DNA of 64,000 bases from Macrotrachela quadricornifera. Lineage: Eukaryota; Rotifera; Eurotatoria; Philodinida; Philodinidae. The DNA lies in assembly GCA_022393335.1 (NCBI GenBank), contig JAJEKB010000414.1, forward strand, positions 78,282-142,281. Reading direction: 5' to 3'. Positions within the stretch are counted from its first letter, which is position 1. Each line of letters starts with the position of its first letter. Shown here piece after piece: positions 24,401 through 37,893 of this stretch. Position numbers and translations under genes: made by a program. The notes beneath the pieces are model-generated. The model did not search any database. It had not been told where the DNA came from and worked only from the letters and a program-made list of their open reading frames with translations.

Positions 24401-25022
24401 TACGTTGTTTTACAATTGGTTTACAAAAACATAGTAATAATCGTAATGCAATTAAAGCTGGTTTGAATATTATTTTTATATATAAAATTTGATAAAATAT
24501 GAAATTATCATTTTAGCACTTGCTGTTTTATCTGAATTATTCAAACTTGATGGTATAGAATTATTTTTTTAATTTAAAAAAATGAATGAATAATCCGTTC
24601 GTTTTTTTTTGTAGAACGTTGTGTAATGCGTTTTCTTTGTAGTCGTACAAATGATGGTAAACTTCTTGATTCAATGGAAATTTTAACGGAAATATTTGAT
24701 CAATTTAAAAATCACAGTGATATAGCACGAGGAATAATGATATTATTAAGATCAATGATATCATATGGTTTGAATAAGAAATTTTTTTTTATTTTAATTA
24801 AAATAAAAATTTTATATATTTATTTCTATAGATGTTGCTATTGATGAAATGATTTCAACAGAAATTGATGAAAATTTATTATGTGAAATAAAACGTTTTC
24901 ATTCAGATAATGATGTAAGTTATTTAAATTAATTTCTATTTAATAAAATAAATTTATTTTTAAAGGATATTACACAAGCCTGTGAAGATATTATGATGCG
25001 TATACGACAGAGAAAAATTTAA
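18415..25022 (+). CDS. STKLD1: STKLD1-like protein: kinase-like domain plus ARM-like repeats
   Basis: Kinase half: exons 18415-18429 (MDKYI), 18485-18571, 18621-18665, 18721-18795, 19286-19390, 19461-19531, 19586-19713, 19927-20042, about 20105-20186 and about 20249-20317. It reads EYFPMGNLDKYL, ENIIHRNLKPDSIYL, LIISDMVPSS, SYTAPEILEFGQYSIQSDIY, SLGCILLDMITC and VDPQQRL. The catalytic loop is HRN instead of HRD and the DFG motif is replaced by SDM, so it is predicted to be a pseudokinase. After a 1.9-kb intron, exons from 22231 encode helical repeats (ILPIVEHFISNPTIVECTLE; ATFITKMMPIFENDEHLIGK; KCCTLLWLLAKDS) to ITQACEDIMMRIRQRKI-stop. The order pseudokinase then ARM-like repeats, together with the APE and SLGC blocks, resembles vertebrate STKLD1 (C9orf96). 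A 1.1-kb intron spans 23041-24170. Confidence 0.8.
21109..22020. mobile_element. Mutator-like (MULE) foldback element in an STKLD1 intron
   Basis: 21109-21236 and 21890-22020 are inverted copies, about 130 bp and nearly identical. The arms contain reiterated short units: GATCACCGAAAAAAGATAC, then TTTTGATAACC, GATACTAATGATCACCG and GATACTTTTGATCACC. The right arm carries an extra copy of the unit out to about 22050. Between the arms, on the minus strand, 21437-21820 encodes the C-terminal end of a MULE-type protein (see that entry). The element lies wholly in the 20318-22230 intron. Confidence 0.8.
21437..21820 (-). pseudogene. SWIM-type zinc-finger fragment of a Mutator-like transposase
   Basis: An open frame of 127 codons. 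It contains WLNIYLNRQWSTNDDFFIWL followed by a compact Cys/His tail (ESCTYPVG, then KEYSCKHSVSL). This spacing resembles the SWIM zinc finger (C-x-C-x(n)-C-x-H) at the C-terminus of MULE transposases, with the first Cys pair imperfect. No DDE catalytic part is present between the inverted repeats. The ORF is therefore probably a leftover of an internally deleted element. Confidence 0.5.
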
Positions 25023-25213
25023 TTTTTATTTATATGTTTTGCTTTATTGTAAAAAATAACATTTACAATATGAAGTTTTTTTTTTTTTTGAAAACAGAGA
25101 AAAAGGCAAATATATAATTTTACATGAAAAAATAATCAAAAAAAAATTTTTTTTTTTTCTATTAATAAAAAAAAGAAATGAGAATAATAAAATGCGTTGT
25201 CTTTGAAGAGATT

Positions 25214-28200
25214 TTATTTCATAAAACGTTTTGGCAATAATGGTTTATTTGGATTTAATGTCAGATCATGTGGAATTTCACCATTAGTTATTAATGGTTC
25301 AAGTTTGGATGGACGTGGTGATTGAGATTTTAAACGGGATACCGTTGATCCTTCCGAATTACGAGGAACCTGAAAAAAATGAATGAAAATTCTATCTTTT
25401 TCTATACAAAGATCGGACTTGAACTGTATTAGAGATATCTTTTAACGTTATTCAAAGACTAATATAATAGTAAATGGACAGTTGTCTGAGAAGTCTTTAG
25501 AAATAGCACGAGATAAACTCAATCAAATTCATGAGATTTTGCTAATGTCAAGTGTTCCACGAGACTACCTCACTTTATGAACAAGAGTACACTAACGTGT
25601 ATGATCGAACATATTTCAATGAGATTCATTATTTCTATTAAATTCGTTTATTTATAAATATAAAGTGAAAATCAATAGCTGAAATAAATTAATTTAACAA
25701 TAGACTTTTTACAATGTTTTTCAAATATTTCAGAAAAACAGAGATATTCATTTGTCATTTGGGTCTGTTGGATTCAAAAATATTTCAATGAAAATCTCAT
25801 CTCAATTTATTAAATATTTTTCGAAAGTGATGAACTCTCTATTTATCACAAAAAAAATAGTTAAGAATAGAATTATTATTTATGATTTAATTCCTATTTA
25901 AATTTGTTTTCTTAAATAAAATACAAAACTTACAAATTTTGTATTATAAGCTAATGGATTCATAACACCAACATTGGAAGATGGAGCATTAGTGAAAACT
26001 TTATTAAAATTTGTTTCTCGATTGACTAATTCCATTTTAAGATATTTTTTTTCGTCCTAAATAAATATTTAATTAATTAATATAGAATTTAAAATAAAAG
26101 AAAAACAACTTTACATGAATTTTTTTCAATTGTTCTTGATAAGAAGCAATTGTTTGTTGAAGTGATGATATTAATTCTAAATCTTCTTCTCTTGATTCAC
26201 GATTACGATATCGTTCTTCAGCTTCATTGAGACTATTGGATTAAAATAAAGAGAGAAAAAAAAACGAAAAGAAACTTTTATGTCTTTACTTTAATTGAAG
26301 TTCTGATATACGATTTTTAAGCAATTCATGTGCTCTAGAAAATTCTTCTAATAATTGTTTTTGTTCATTTTCTTGTGTTTTTATAAGTTCACGAATTTTT
26401 TCTTCATTTTCATTTCGTAATTTTTCTTCACGATGTCTTTAAAAAAATAAATAATAAATTTTTCTTTTTTTCTTTTATTTATTTTTATACTTGACTTCTT
26501 TTTGTGTTTCATTTCGAACACGTTGTAATTCTTTACCACGTGTATCAATATCATTACGTAATTGTTCAATTTGATGTTGAAGTTCATTTAAATCTCGAAG
26601 ACAATTGTCAATTCGTGTTTGTTTTATATTAATATCACTAGTAAGATCTTCAATACGTAAATCAGCTTCACGTTCCTAAAATATAACTTTAAGATATAAA
26701 TAAGAAAAAAAAGAAAATTTTTGATTAACTTTTATTTTAGCTATTTCAAGAGCACGATCTAATTGAATACGAATGGCAGCTAATTCTTTTCCATGTGCTC
26801 GTTCTTTTTCTTCTAATTCATTTGTATGTGCTCGAGATAAATCTTTTCGAAATTGTTCTAAAAATAGAAGAATATCAGTATTACATATGATAATATTTTA
26901 CCAATTTGATTTCTCTATAAACTATACACACAATACGACAAAAAGTAAAAGTGAATTTTTGAGCAATGAAATAAAACTGTTTGTTCTGAAATTTTCGAAT
27001 TTGTATGTCAAAATATATTATAAAGTTTAACTTTTGCATTCCGAAAAAAAACATTGTGATATGTCTGTCTAACTATTCATTATCATACTGTTCATCTTTT
27101 GTTTTTCTTCTACTGCAGTTAAGGCGAAGTATCTCATTTACCTAGTGTAATATAAAAAAATAGACATTTTTTCTATTGATTGTGTAAAGAGAACTTATTC
27201 TTCTTTAACAAAATGATTTATTAATATTTCTTTCGACAGACGAGCTTTTACCGAAGAATTCGAAAAAATTTAGGGTGAGACATGAAAACGTTTGTTATGC
27301 AGATCTTTGGATGCGATTCTTTAAAATTTATTTAGAGCGACGTCAGATTTTGTTTCTACGAAAGACGACCTACGGATTATTGAACTTCAATTTAGGATAG
27401 TCTATAAGTCGTCCATCTAATTAACCATATTGAAAATGGAAACCTGGGAAACGACATTCTATTGAATAAAAACAAGACTTTTAAATATCTGTCTCGATAA
27501 AATAGTGATATTCAAGATTGGCAATCCATAGTTACAGTTCATAGCCTATGAATGCTTGTTGCAAAATCTGATCATCCCAATTCTGTTCTACATTATATAA
27601 AATGATCATTACAGTTTCTTTTACCGAGATTTGATTGATGTTGAACATGATGTTTTTCAACTTCCAATGCTAATGCTCGTTCATGATCAGCACGAACTGC
27701 ATCTAAATGAGTATTATAAGCAAGTTGCTGTCCACGTATATCTTCTATATGTCGATTTTTTAATTCATTTATTTGATGCTAAAAATTAAATATTTTTCTA
27801 AATTAAAATAAAAAAAATATTATCATAAAATTTACCAAATTTTCTTTTTCTAATTGTAATTTTTGTTCAAGTAATTCTTCTTGATTTTTAGCTTCTAGTT
27901 TTTGAATTTGTGTAGTTAAATCTTGTATACGCATTTGAAATTCATTTACTATACGACGTTTATCTTCATTAACATTTTGTAATGCTACTAAACTTTCTTC
28001 TTTCGATTTTTGTTGTTCAATCAAAAGTTGATTTTGTATTTTTTGTAACTAAATTTAATATAAACATTTGTATCTAATCATTCATTTTGATATACATTGA
28101 GTATTCAAAAAGTGTCTCACATTTCACTATATACATTCAACTTTCTGCATTTTATAAATATTCTGTAGGAATTTTTCTACTTTTACCTCACTCTTGCAAT

Positions 28201-31200
28201 ACCTTTTTGAAATAAATAATTGGACGAGTCTCAACTTCCTTCTTTCTACTCTCAAGTAAATAATAACTTTATTTTACATGATGCTCAAAAACTTATGGTA
28301 GAAACTGGTATCACTAGATTATGACAATATTCTTCTATTTGTGAATTTAAACATTTACCACTAATACCAGATATCAGTCCTAGGTTTCCTAGTCACTAAT
28401 GGTATCATAAAAGATCTGCTTATAGCGATACTTAAATAGACCGATTCAAAATTCTATGGTTTACTTCATAAGGACATATGATGCGTGAGATAAAAATTCT
28501 CATAGAATGTTGTTTTTCTATCATCAGATATAGGAAAATTAACTATATTATAGGTACGTATCGAATCCAAACTCTGGCCTAGTATTCAGTGCCGAATAGT
28601 AAATACTCAGACTTCATTTTGGATGCGAGAACTATTCAATGAATTCAAACAATATCGGATGTCTACGTCATTTTGCAAGCATTTATTGAGGTATATAGTC
28701 AATCGTACAACTCCTTTCTTCTGATTTACTTCTGTTCAGTTTTATTATTTGACGGACAATGAGTAAATTCGATGAATTCGTACGATACTACATATTATTA
28801 TAAGATAAAACTTTATTTTACTTGTTCTTCAAGATCATGAATTTGGTTTTGTTTTAATATTAAATCTTTTTCTTTTTGTTTTTCTATTTCATTAATTTTC
28901 TTTTGTTTTTCTTCATCTTTTTGTTGAATAAGTTCTTTTCGAATTTTTTCACAATCATGTCTATAATAAAATAAATATTTATATAAAAAAAAAAGATCTA
29001 TCTTTATTTTTGTTTTACTTAAGTTTTTTCGTCCATTTTTCATTTAATTCTAATGTTAATTTTTCAATTTTATCTTTTAATCCATCTGTTGAATCTTTTT
29101 CTAATTGATTTGATCGTTTTTTTAGTTGGTCACATTCAATCTAATAAATAATTTTTTATTTTTTTAAAATTTAAATAAAATATACTTGAAATTGTTCGGT
29201 TAATTTTAATTGTTTATCATAATCTGAAGAAAGTTTTTCAATTTGTTTATGATATTCAGAATTTGATGTTTGACTATTATTTAATTGTTTTTGAATATTT
29301 GAATAATCATTTTCATTATCTTCTAAACGTTTTTTTAATTCATCAATCTGTAAAAGAAAGAAAATTTTATTTATTTGAATTAATAATAAAGAAAAAAAAA
29401 CTAATTTACTTGTTTTGTATATGTTTCTTTTAATTGATTTAATTGTTGATTTATTTCATTTTGTTCAAATTTACTTAAATTTATTTCATTTTTCCATTGT
29501 GTAAGAAGATTTGTTTTTTCAATTTCAAATTCTTGACGAAGTTCCTTGAATAAAATAAAAATAAAATAAAATAAATTTTTATTAAATATTACTTGTTCTT
29601 TTGATTGTAATTTTGTACGTGTTCGTGTTTGTTCATCAATTGATAATTGTTGATAATGTTCACTTAAACGATCAAGTTCATTTTGCATTTCTTTTTTACA
29701 TAATAAAACTTGATTTTCATATGTTTCACGTAAATCTTTTAATTCATTATCATATTTTAACATAATTTGTTGTTTTTCAAGTGTTAATTGATGAATTGTC
29801 TAGATTTGAAAGATAAAATAAAAAAAAAACAAGAAATTGAAAAAACATAAATACTTTATCTAATTCATGAATACGTCGTTCAAGATAATTTGTTGTTGAT
29901 TCTGATTGTGTTAATTGTGCATGTTGATCTTCTTCAATTTGTCGTAAACGATCATTTGTTATTTGTAATTCTTTACGACAATTTGTTAAATCATTTTCCA
30001 GTTTACGGTTGATAGATTCTTTATCTTTGAGTAATTCTATAAATAGATTAATTCTTATTAATTATAAATAGATTATTTCTAATTATGAATTCTAAGGTAG
30101 ACTAGTGAAATTATCATTTTATGTATAGTAGGAAATGAATTTTTTGACCTTCATATATATATATTTGATTATATTCTTTGGTTTTTTTTGCGGTAATTAT
30201 TGAGGAGAGTTACATTATTTATTCGAATGAATGAGTTTAGGGAATATTGTAGTTTGAAATCTTTCGAATTGAAGCCGATGAATAGACGATGGCTTTTTAA
30301 GAAAATGAAGAGATCATTTATGTAAAGTTTTATTGTGTCTTTAGATTCTTATCATTATAGTTTTGAATTAGTGACGTAGTCAGAAATGGATGACGCCATT
30401 TGATCGATGTTGTCTGATTAATCATCGGAAAAAAAAGCAAAAATGCCGCCTTTTTTCTATGCAAAAATCTTCAGATGTTATTCGGCCACTCATTTTTTTT
30501 CTAAGGATACTATCGCTTTATATTATTAAATATTCGCTTGAATTTGCTTGTAAATATTTCAATATATAGCAAACAATATGAATATCAAATAAAACTTCAT
30601 AACTAAAGACTTTATTTGTTTTTTTATATGAGTTAAATATCTTACTTAATTTATCTTCAAGTTCATTAGCTTGTCGATTAAAACGTTCTTTAACTGTATT
30701 CATTTCCCGATTATTTTTCTCAAGTTTTTGTTTTAATTGTTCATATTCATTTGATTGTTTAAATAACTAAATAAATAAAATTTTTAAAAAAAATTTCAAA
30801 AAAATACTTTTCTGTACTTGTTCATTAAGTTCTGTTAAATTATTTGAATTTGCATTAAAAGTTAATTTATATTGTTGAAATTGATTTTGTAATTGTTGAT
30901 ATTGATTTATTTGAATATCTAATTGATTTTTTTGTTCAAGTAAATCTGTTTGTGATTGATTTTGAATTTCTTGAATTTGATTTTGAAGAGATTCAATTTG
31001 TTTTTGTAATTGAGTTTTTTCTTTTAAATATTCTTGTCCTAATTCATTATGTGTCATTTGTTGATTGAATTGTTTTGATAATAAATCATTATGTTCATGT
31101 TTTAATTCTTCAATTACTTGTAAATAATATTTTTTTTGTGCATCATTTTCGATATCGAAAAGTTTTTTTGAATCAATTTTATTATTTTCAATTTCAATTT

Positions 31201-34200
31201 GATGTTCTTCATTAAGTTTATCAATTATATCTTTATGTTCTTGATTAAGTTTTAATAAATGATTATCATATGTTGTTTTTATTTGATGAATTTCTTTTTT
31301 AAGATTTGAAATTTTCAATCGAAAATCTTCACATATTTGATGTTCACGTTCAACAGATGATTGTTGAATACGTAAAATTTCATTAGCTTGATTTTGTCTA
31401 GATTATAAACATGATTTTTTTTTCTTTATTTTATGAAAATAATTATAAAGAAATTTACCTTTCTGATTCAAGCATTTGAATTTTATTTTCATATAAAGAA
31501 TTTTGTGTAGTTTTAATTGTTGAAAGTTTTTCAACACGACGAAGTAAATCATCAATTTTTGATGAAGCATTATTTGCTAATGCAGTTTTTTCTTGTTCAA
31601 ATGCTTGTTTTAAATTAGCTACTATTGTTTCATGTTCATCTGCTTTTGTATTTAATGTATAAATAACCTAAATATTAAAGAAATATTTTAGATTTCAATT
31701 ACAATATTGGTTTACATTAAAGATTTTCTTAATTGAGAATTACGCAAATGACTAGAAGTCGAGATTTATAATTAGTGTTCTTCAAATCTGATTAGATTAG
31801 AAAAGATTTTCATATTATCGATAGTTGTTTTATTCTGCACTATAGTTAGTTTCTTAAAATAATTTTGTTTTGCCTTATGTGTTCTATTAATAGAACGGTT
31901 GCTACAAAAATTTATACAATAAGTTGAGTTAAGTGTTGTTCTGTTATTAATCCCATAGGAAAAATCTTTTTTAAACGAAGGTTATGAAAGTATGTCTCGA
32001 TTACTAAGTCTGCTGTATGAATAATCGAGTGTTAGTAAGTGTTTCTTTTTTGATAAATAAAAAAAAAATTGAATTTTTTTACTCTTGTTATAAGTCAGAC
32101 TGTGTGCAAGGATTTTTCTTGATTGGTTAAAATTTATAATCCAAAATAGTTTTGATTGAAGCATCCATACAAGAAAAACAATCTAATCGAATTTCACAAA
32201 ATATATCTGTAAATGTTAGAAGATCTGAATAGTATCTGGATAATAATAAACAGATATTCTTAGTTCTGCTGATAGGAATATACAATTACTAGTCTTCAGT
32301 TAATACTTTACAATAAATAAAATACATATTTTAGAAAATATTAGATTTTCAACCTCTGTTTTCAATTATATTATATATAGATTTATTCCAACTGTGGAAA
32401 AATCATTAATGATAATTGATCTTTAATTTACTCTTTTATTATATTGATGTATAGATTAATAAATACCTGTTCTTGTTTATTGTTTTATTATTCTTAAAAG
32501 CATTAATTGATTTTACATATTTTGACTTTTTGTCTTTTGATATATATATATATATAAATCTATGATAATTCTATTTTCTAATAATAAATGATTTATGATA
32601 CCATCAAAGATCAACAATTATCATCCTAACTGTCAGTAACTTTGTTTTTTGACTACGCTCTATTGCTATTGACTTGTTATACGTGTATATGAAGGCAAGG
32701 GAGGAGGGTATAGAGTTACAATCCTAACGTTTTGTCAACCGTTGACGTTGAAATAATGTACTTATTGATCAAATAAACAAATTCTCATCCATCAAAAAAC
32801 CAGAGAGTCAATAGAGAAAAAACTCTAATGTGCATTGTTATCTCTAATGTTTATACGGAGTGTAACAACATTTTTTTTGTTAGTTATACTGATTCTGTTA
32901 TGCACAACTGCTATACAAAAAAGGGCATCATCTTCTATACTCAAGTATGATTAACGTTGTTGACAAGGCCAAAATATTCGGTAAGAAATAAAAAAAGAAA
33001 TAATCGCGTCATATTGACATATAATCTTTCTTTCGTTATATGGACAGGAAGTATCTTTTAAATTATATTTTTCGTTTTTGTTCTTAACGCTTTTTTTCTT
33101 CTTCTTATGGTATGTTCACTATTGCTTCTGTAGAGAAAAAAAAAGGATCGAAGACATTATACGTTTGCATAGCGTACAATGCCTCGCATACCAAACGGCA
33201 GTCTCTGTACATATAGAACATAACTATTGCCACGCTGCATGCATGCGCAAGGTTTCAACATTTCTCTTTTACTCGTTCGTTACACACTCGTTCGCTCGTT
33301 TCTTTTTCTTTCCCTCTCTTTCCGTGTGTATGTGTGCGCTTCTTCTACACTTTTTTTTCTTCTTCGTCTTAATGCATTGCACACGAGACATATTGTAACC
33401 ATTTTTTTTGTCGCCTACTTTACGCATAGCCACTCTCGCCTGTAAATGACTTGTGCACAATTTGACGCTCTAACATATATTCAATAAAAACAAAAAAAAA
33501 AGAAAAACTTCAAAAACGTACGTCATGCATGTTTATATGATACACAACTCATTATTTTCATTTATGTGTGCGTAATAAATACGTCGATTCTTTCTTTTCA
33601 TAGATCATTTATCAAAAAGAATAGAAGAAAAAAAAAGTTTAAAAGAACAAAATATATCTTTTAGATTAGTTTTTTTTTAAACATTATGGGAAATAAAGCA
33701 GGTGGTAAAGGTAAAAAAGATCCAATTGTATTAACAGTTGACGATATAAAAACATTACGAGACAATACACAATATACAGAAGAAGATATTCAAGCCTGGC
33801 ATACAGGTTTTCTTAAAGATTGTCCATCAGGTAAACTTGATAAAAAACAATTTCTTAATGTGTATAAAGTATGTATATAATTAAAAATAAATTTTAAATT
33901 TTCTTCTTCTCTTTTTCTTTTTCTTTCTTATTATTAGAAATTTTATCCAGAGGGTAAAGCTGATAAATATTGCAACTTTGTATTTAAAGCATTTGATACA
34001 GATCAAAATAAGTGGATTGATTTTACAGAATTTTTGTAAGAGAAAAAAATTATTTTAGTTTTTTTTATTTGAATATTTTTATTTTATTAAGATTAGCTGT
34101 TGGTGTATCTCAACATGGAACTCTTGAAGAAAGATTAAAAATGGCTTTTGATATTTATGGTAAATTATTATTTTGTTTGTTTTTTTTTTTATTTATTTAT

Positions 34201-35978
34201 TTTTTTATATTTAGATCAAAATAAAGATGGACGAATAAATCGTAAAGATATGATTCAAATAATTGAAGCTATGTATGATTTAGCAAATGAAGAAGATCGT
34301 AGTGGTGATAAATCACCTGATAAACGTGTAGAACTTATTATGCAACGTTTAAATAAAGATAAAACTGGTAAAATATATGATAATTTAAATCTAAATATTC
34401 TATTATTTTATCTAAATAGATTTTGTACTTCGTGATGAATTTATTCAAGGTTGTCTTCGAGATGAACTTTTACGTAAAATTCTAGCACCAAATACAGCTC
34501 TTCTACCAGGAGGACAAATACAAAATGTAACGACTACAACAAATGTTCCATTAAATACAACAGCATCATTTAATGAAACGGGTGCAGCAGTTTAAAAAAT
34601 TAACAGTATATAAACAATTTTTCGATTATAAACTTTGTTCTTTTTCTTTTTTTTTTTTACTACACAATGTATGTTGTTTGTCGAAGACATGGTGCTTTTT
34701 TTTTTAATTTGCAAATAATAGATAAAGAAAATAATATAGTATTGAACATTATTTTAGTGATTTTATTTCAAATTTAATTCTTAAAAAACTACCTTTCAAT
34801 CGATTGTTTTGTATCAAAACTACAGGTAGTATGTAAAATTATATCGATCGAAAAATTTCTTTTTTACCTTTTAACCATTAAATTTTTTGAAACTAAATAA
34901 TAAACTTATCTTCGAATAATCTTTAATACATAGAAATGTAACTGATACGAAATATTAGAATAGTAGAGAGCGTAGCATTTAGTGCAAGGTATTAGATTCG
35001 ATACAATATACGAATCACACAGAGTTAAAACTTTATAGTATTCGCGTTTTTCTATTAAGGTTGCTAATAAGGGTTAAAGGATTAAATATTGAACTATTGT
35101 TAAATTGAATTCATAATAAATGAAAGCAGTCAAATTTTATTGAATAAAATTCTTTAGACAAATAGTTATATACGAAGTTTATGTCTTCCAGAGATGTTCG
35201 AAAAAAAAACCTTAATGTATATAAATGAAAAGAATAAAAAATTAATTAATCTATGAAAAAATGTCTCTATTTCACGATAGATACAAAACAGTATTTAGAT
35301 GAATGCTTAATCATATACCTGTGAATAATATTTCTTTTCAAATCTAATACTTTTCCAAATGTAAGATTTAAAAAGAAAATTTATTCAAGCAAATGATTAA
35401 CAATTCACATAAATACTATCTAATCCCTATAGTAAAATAAGCACATCATTTTATAGATAATTTTCTTTAACAAAGTCTTAGTTGTCAAAATATAGAACTC
35501 ATCACGTACTCTTTTTAATTATATGCCTCCAGGTTTGATTTAAACATCCTTAAGAGACAACAACAATTGTGCTCAAATAAAAGTCGATTACATCAATTTG
35601 TGATGAATTTAATTTAACAGTAACTCAACATTTAGGAATGAACTATTTTCTGAATAGAAGAAAAATATTGATAGTAGATATAACAGAAACTGGCAATTAA
35701 AAGAAAAACAACTAAATTAATGAGTTATACTTAAGACAGAAAACGTCAAGAAAATTATATTAAATATTGTATAAATAAAAAATTTTCCATTTTTTAATAC
35801 TAACTTTAGTCAATTGAGCAATTTTTTTCGCCATTTTAACATGCATTTCTTGTGTAAGTGTAGTATCTTCATCAATATTTTGATTCGTTGCTGATGATGT
35901 TTGTTGTTGATGGAAGAATGAAGTTGAAGATGTATTTGTTGCATGATGATTTTTTGTAAACATTTTTGTACTAGCCAT
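25214..35978 (-). CDS. FAM184A: FAM184-family coiled-coil protein
   Basis: Long coiled-coil protein. Exon 1 (35805-35978, 58 codons) ends TLTQEMHVKMAKKIAQLTK and splices in phase 0 across 4.1 kb to VIYTLNTKADEHETI at 31667. This joins the signature EMHxKMxKKIAQLTKVIYxLNTKxDEHE that I associate with the N-terminus of FAM184 proteins. The middle, from about 31.66 to 26.1 kb, is heptad-rich (Gln, Glu, Lys, Leu) with many short exons and several introns of 0.6-0.8 kb. The C-terminal motif KMELVNRETNFNKVF plus NVGVMNPLAYN (exon near 25930-26055) is also FAM184A-like. The last exon (25214-25372) ends LLPKRFMK-stop. A non-coding 5' exon is implied by an acceptor (TTTTTTAG) just upstream of the start. 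Its molecular role is poorly defined. It is convergent with STKLD1, the stop codons about 190 bp apart. Confidence 0.85.
33160..33685 (+). promoter_or_regulatory. Probable promoter and 5' UTR of the nested calcium-sensor gene
   Basis: Within the FAM184 intron this stretch is less AT-rich and CpG-containing. It includes a palindromic GCATGCATGCGCA (about 33237-33249, resembling an NRF1-type site) and an octamer-like TTTGCAT near 33165. It is followed by pyrimidine runs and then AAACATT directly before the ATG at 33686. Overlapping ORFs on both strands here (33078-33460) are low-complexity and probably non-coding. Confidence 0.4.
33686..34595 (+). CDS. Neuronal calcium sensor family EF-hand protein, nested in FAM184 intron
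   Basis: Five exons, 33686-33868, 33938-34035, 34092-34159, 34215-34367 and 34420-34595, total 225 codons and keep frame throughout. MGNKAGG is an N-myristoylation signal. The fold follows the frequenin/visinin order: EF1 is degenerate with Cys-Pro (FLKDCPSGKLDKKQF). EF2 (DTDQNKWIDFTEF) and EF3 (DQNKDGRINRKDM) have intact Ca-binding loops. EF4 (NKDKTDFVLRDEF) lacks several ligands. The tail after EF4 is longer than usual and Thr/Asn-rich (NVTTTTNVPLNTTASF). Such proteins act as Ca-myristoyl switches at membranes. The gene lies wholly within the first coding intron (31668-35804) of the FAM184 gene, on the opposite strand. The subfamily (NCS1, hippocalcin or visinin-like) cannot be settled here. 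Confidence 0.9.
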
Positions 35979-37893
35979 AATTCTAATTATCTAAAAAACA
36001 ATGTTGACAGATAAACACATGAATTGTAACATGAATGAATTACTAGAAGCCATTCTACTCGTAGTTTTCGTATGTTGTTGCATAGTTTCGATAGAATATT
36101 GAATTGTTCATTAATTTAAAAATATAATTGATATTATGAAATGTTTAAAAATATTTAAAATCGAAATAATAAAAAAATATTTTGATGTTTCCATTTATAA
36201 GATTTTTGAAAGATTGATAAAGTGCGACATCTGAATAAAGTGTAAGAATAATTTTTCAGCTTTTATGAAGATTGATTATTACGATATATATGATTTTTGA
36301 TAGCAAAGAGCATTGAGAAATTATACTGTGAATATTCTTGATCGAATAATACGGGTAGCAAACGTTTCTCTATCAATTGATATAAAATTCTGTAAAAAAA
36401 ATGAATAACTAATCTATTTGAAGAAGCATGAAGACAGAGTAGGGGTCAAATTTGACTAAATTTTGACGTATTTTCAATTCTGCCAGTCCATTTTTCTGAG
36501 AATAGCTCCTTATTGATATAATTTTTATCGGTGAGTTCGAAATAGAACGAGAGAATAATTGGGAACACATGAAAATTCAGTAAACTTTTATTCCTTCTCT
36601 ATTATCATGTTTTTCAAGACCAATTACTTATTCAGTTTTTATAGAATTTTATATTAATCAATAGAAAATTGTTTGCTCTATTGCGTAAATAAAAACTTAT
36701 TTTTCTACGAGATCTAGAACTCGAGTTATACAAGAAATACAAAATTTTTTTTCGGCAGAATTAGGACATTTGATTTTACTTCTTAATATTAATGCACTAG
36801 CTCTGATGACTAGTTGAAATTGTTTCACAGGTCAATCTATAACTCTTATGGAGTTTTATATACGATAATCGACAAAAACTTTTGAAAGTAACTATATCAT
36901 ACGCTTGATCATCGTTCGATTAGTAAGTTAATAGTTAGAATCACATCCTTTTAAGATTATTTTTATTCAGAAGATATGAGACGGAGTCTTTCTCATTAGA
37001 CAATATTCATTTTCACTTATTCTTACTCCCAGCATAGATCAACAAAAATTTACTTATACTTTGCATATCATCTATGAACCATGTTGAATTTAAACAAACA
37101 TGAATTTAAAGACTCTTTGTCTTTATTGGTCAGAATTTATTCAGAAAATTTGTTTTTCTATGACAACACTTCAGAATTCTATAGTTTCTTACATATAAAT
37201 GAATTTCAATTAAAGTTAACCATTAAAGCGTAAATATAATATATTGAATCAGTTCTTTATTCTGATCTAATCCGTTTATTTTATTTTAGAATTCTATTTA
37301 ATTTTACCCAAATCTCACCATTGTCTGATATAGATAACAAAAGCACTAAGTTAAATGATTATACATTGCATTTCAGTTTTCATTCATTTAATATATTATA
37401 TAAAAAACACAAAATATACCACAGGATGTAGCATGAAAAGCCCAGCAATGCGCATAAGATCGCTGATTTAATAGTTTTTTTGATGCGTATTAAATTCATT
37501 TTTTCTTATTTCATCTTTTCTATAATTGTTCTTTGTAAATTGTAGAAATTTTTATACTGCATCTTATGATATATTTTGTTTTTTTCTTAGTACAATATAT
37601 TAAATAAATGAAATTTGAAATACAAACTATAGCTATTTAACCTGATCCACCCCATTATATTATATTTTTTTTTAGTAATTGATGAGCTATATTTATAAAG
37701 AGTAACTTATGAGAAAGTACATTTCACCCTATATGAAAAACTTGAGGTGCACTTGACTATCGAAGAGTGACAATCAAACCTTTCGTTTCTATTGTAAACA
37801 AAACATAATTCATATTTCTTGTTGTTTTTATACATTCTCTATTTTTTTTATTTTGCATTTCATATAAAAGGTTGTTTTTTTTTTAAATATAAA
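35979..37893. other. Intergenic region upstream of FAM184 (-) and zinc finger/propeller gene 1 (+)
   Basis: Divergent genes face away across 1.9 kb. It holds the non-coding 5' exon(s) of the FAM184 gene, not delimited here, and a MITE at 37414-37574. The remainder is AT-rich without credible ORFs. Confidence 0.5.
37414..37574. mobile_element. Short MITE, copy 2, TIR ATATACCACAGGATG
   Basis: Left end ATATACCACAGGATGTAGCA; the right end, read in complement, is ATATATCATAAGATGCAGTA. The outer bases match those of the copy at 5809-5945 while the centres differ. Length about 160 bp. It lies about 320 bp upstream of the start codon of zinc finger/propeller gene 1, so it could contribute regulatory sequence. 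Confidence 0.6.

Noticed and set aside
33078..33460. ORFs on both strands before the nested calcium-sensor gene
   Set aside because: Low-complexity pyrimidine-rich sequence; Phe/Ser on one strand and Lys/Arg on the other, as expected for UTR/promoter.
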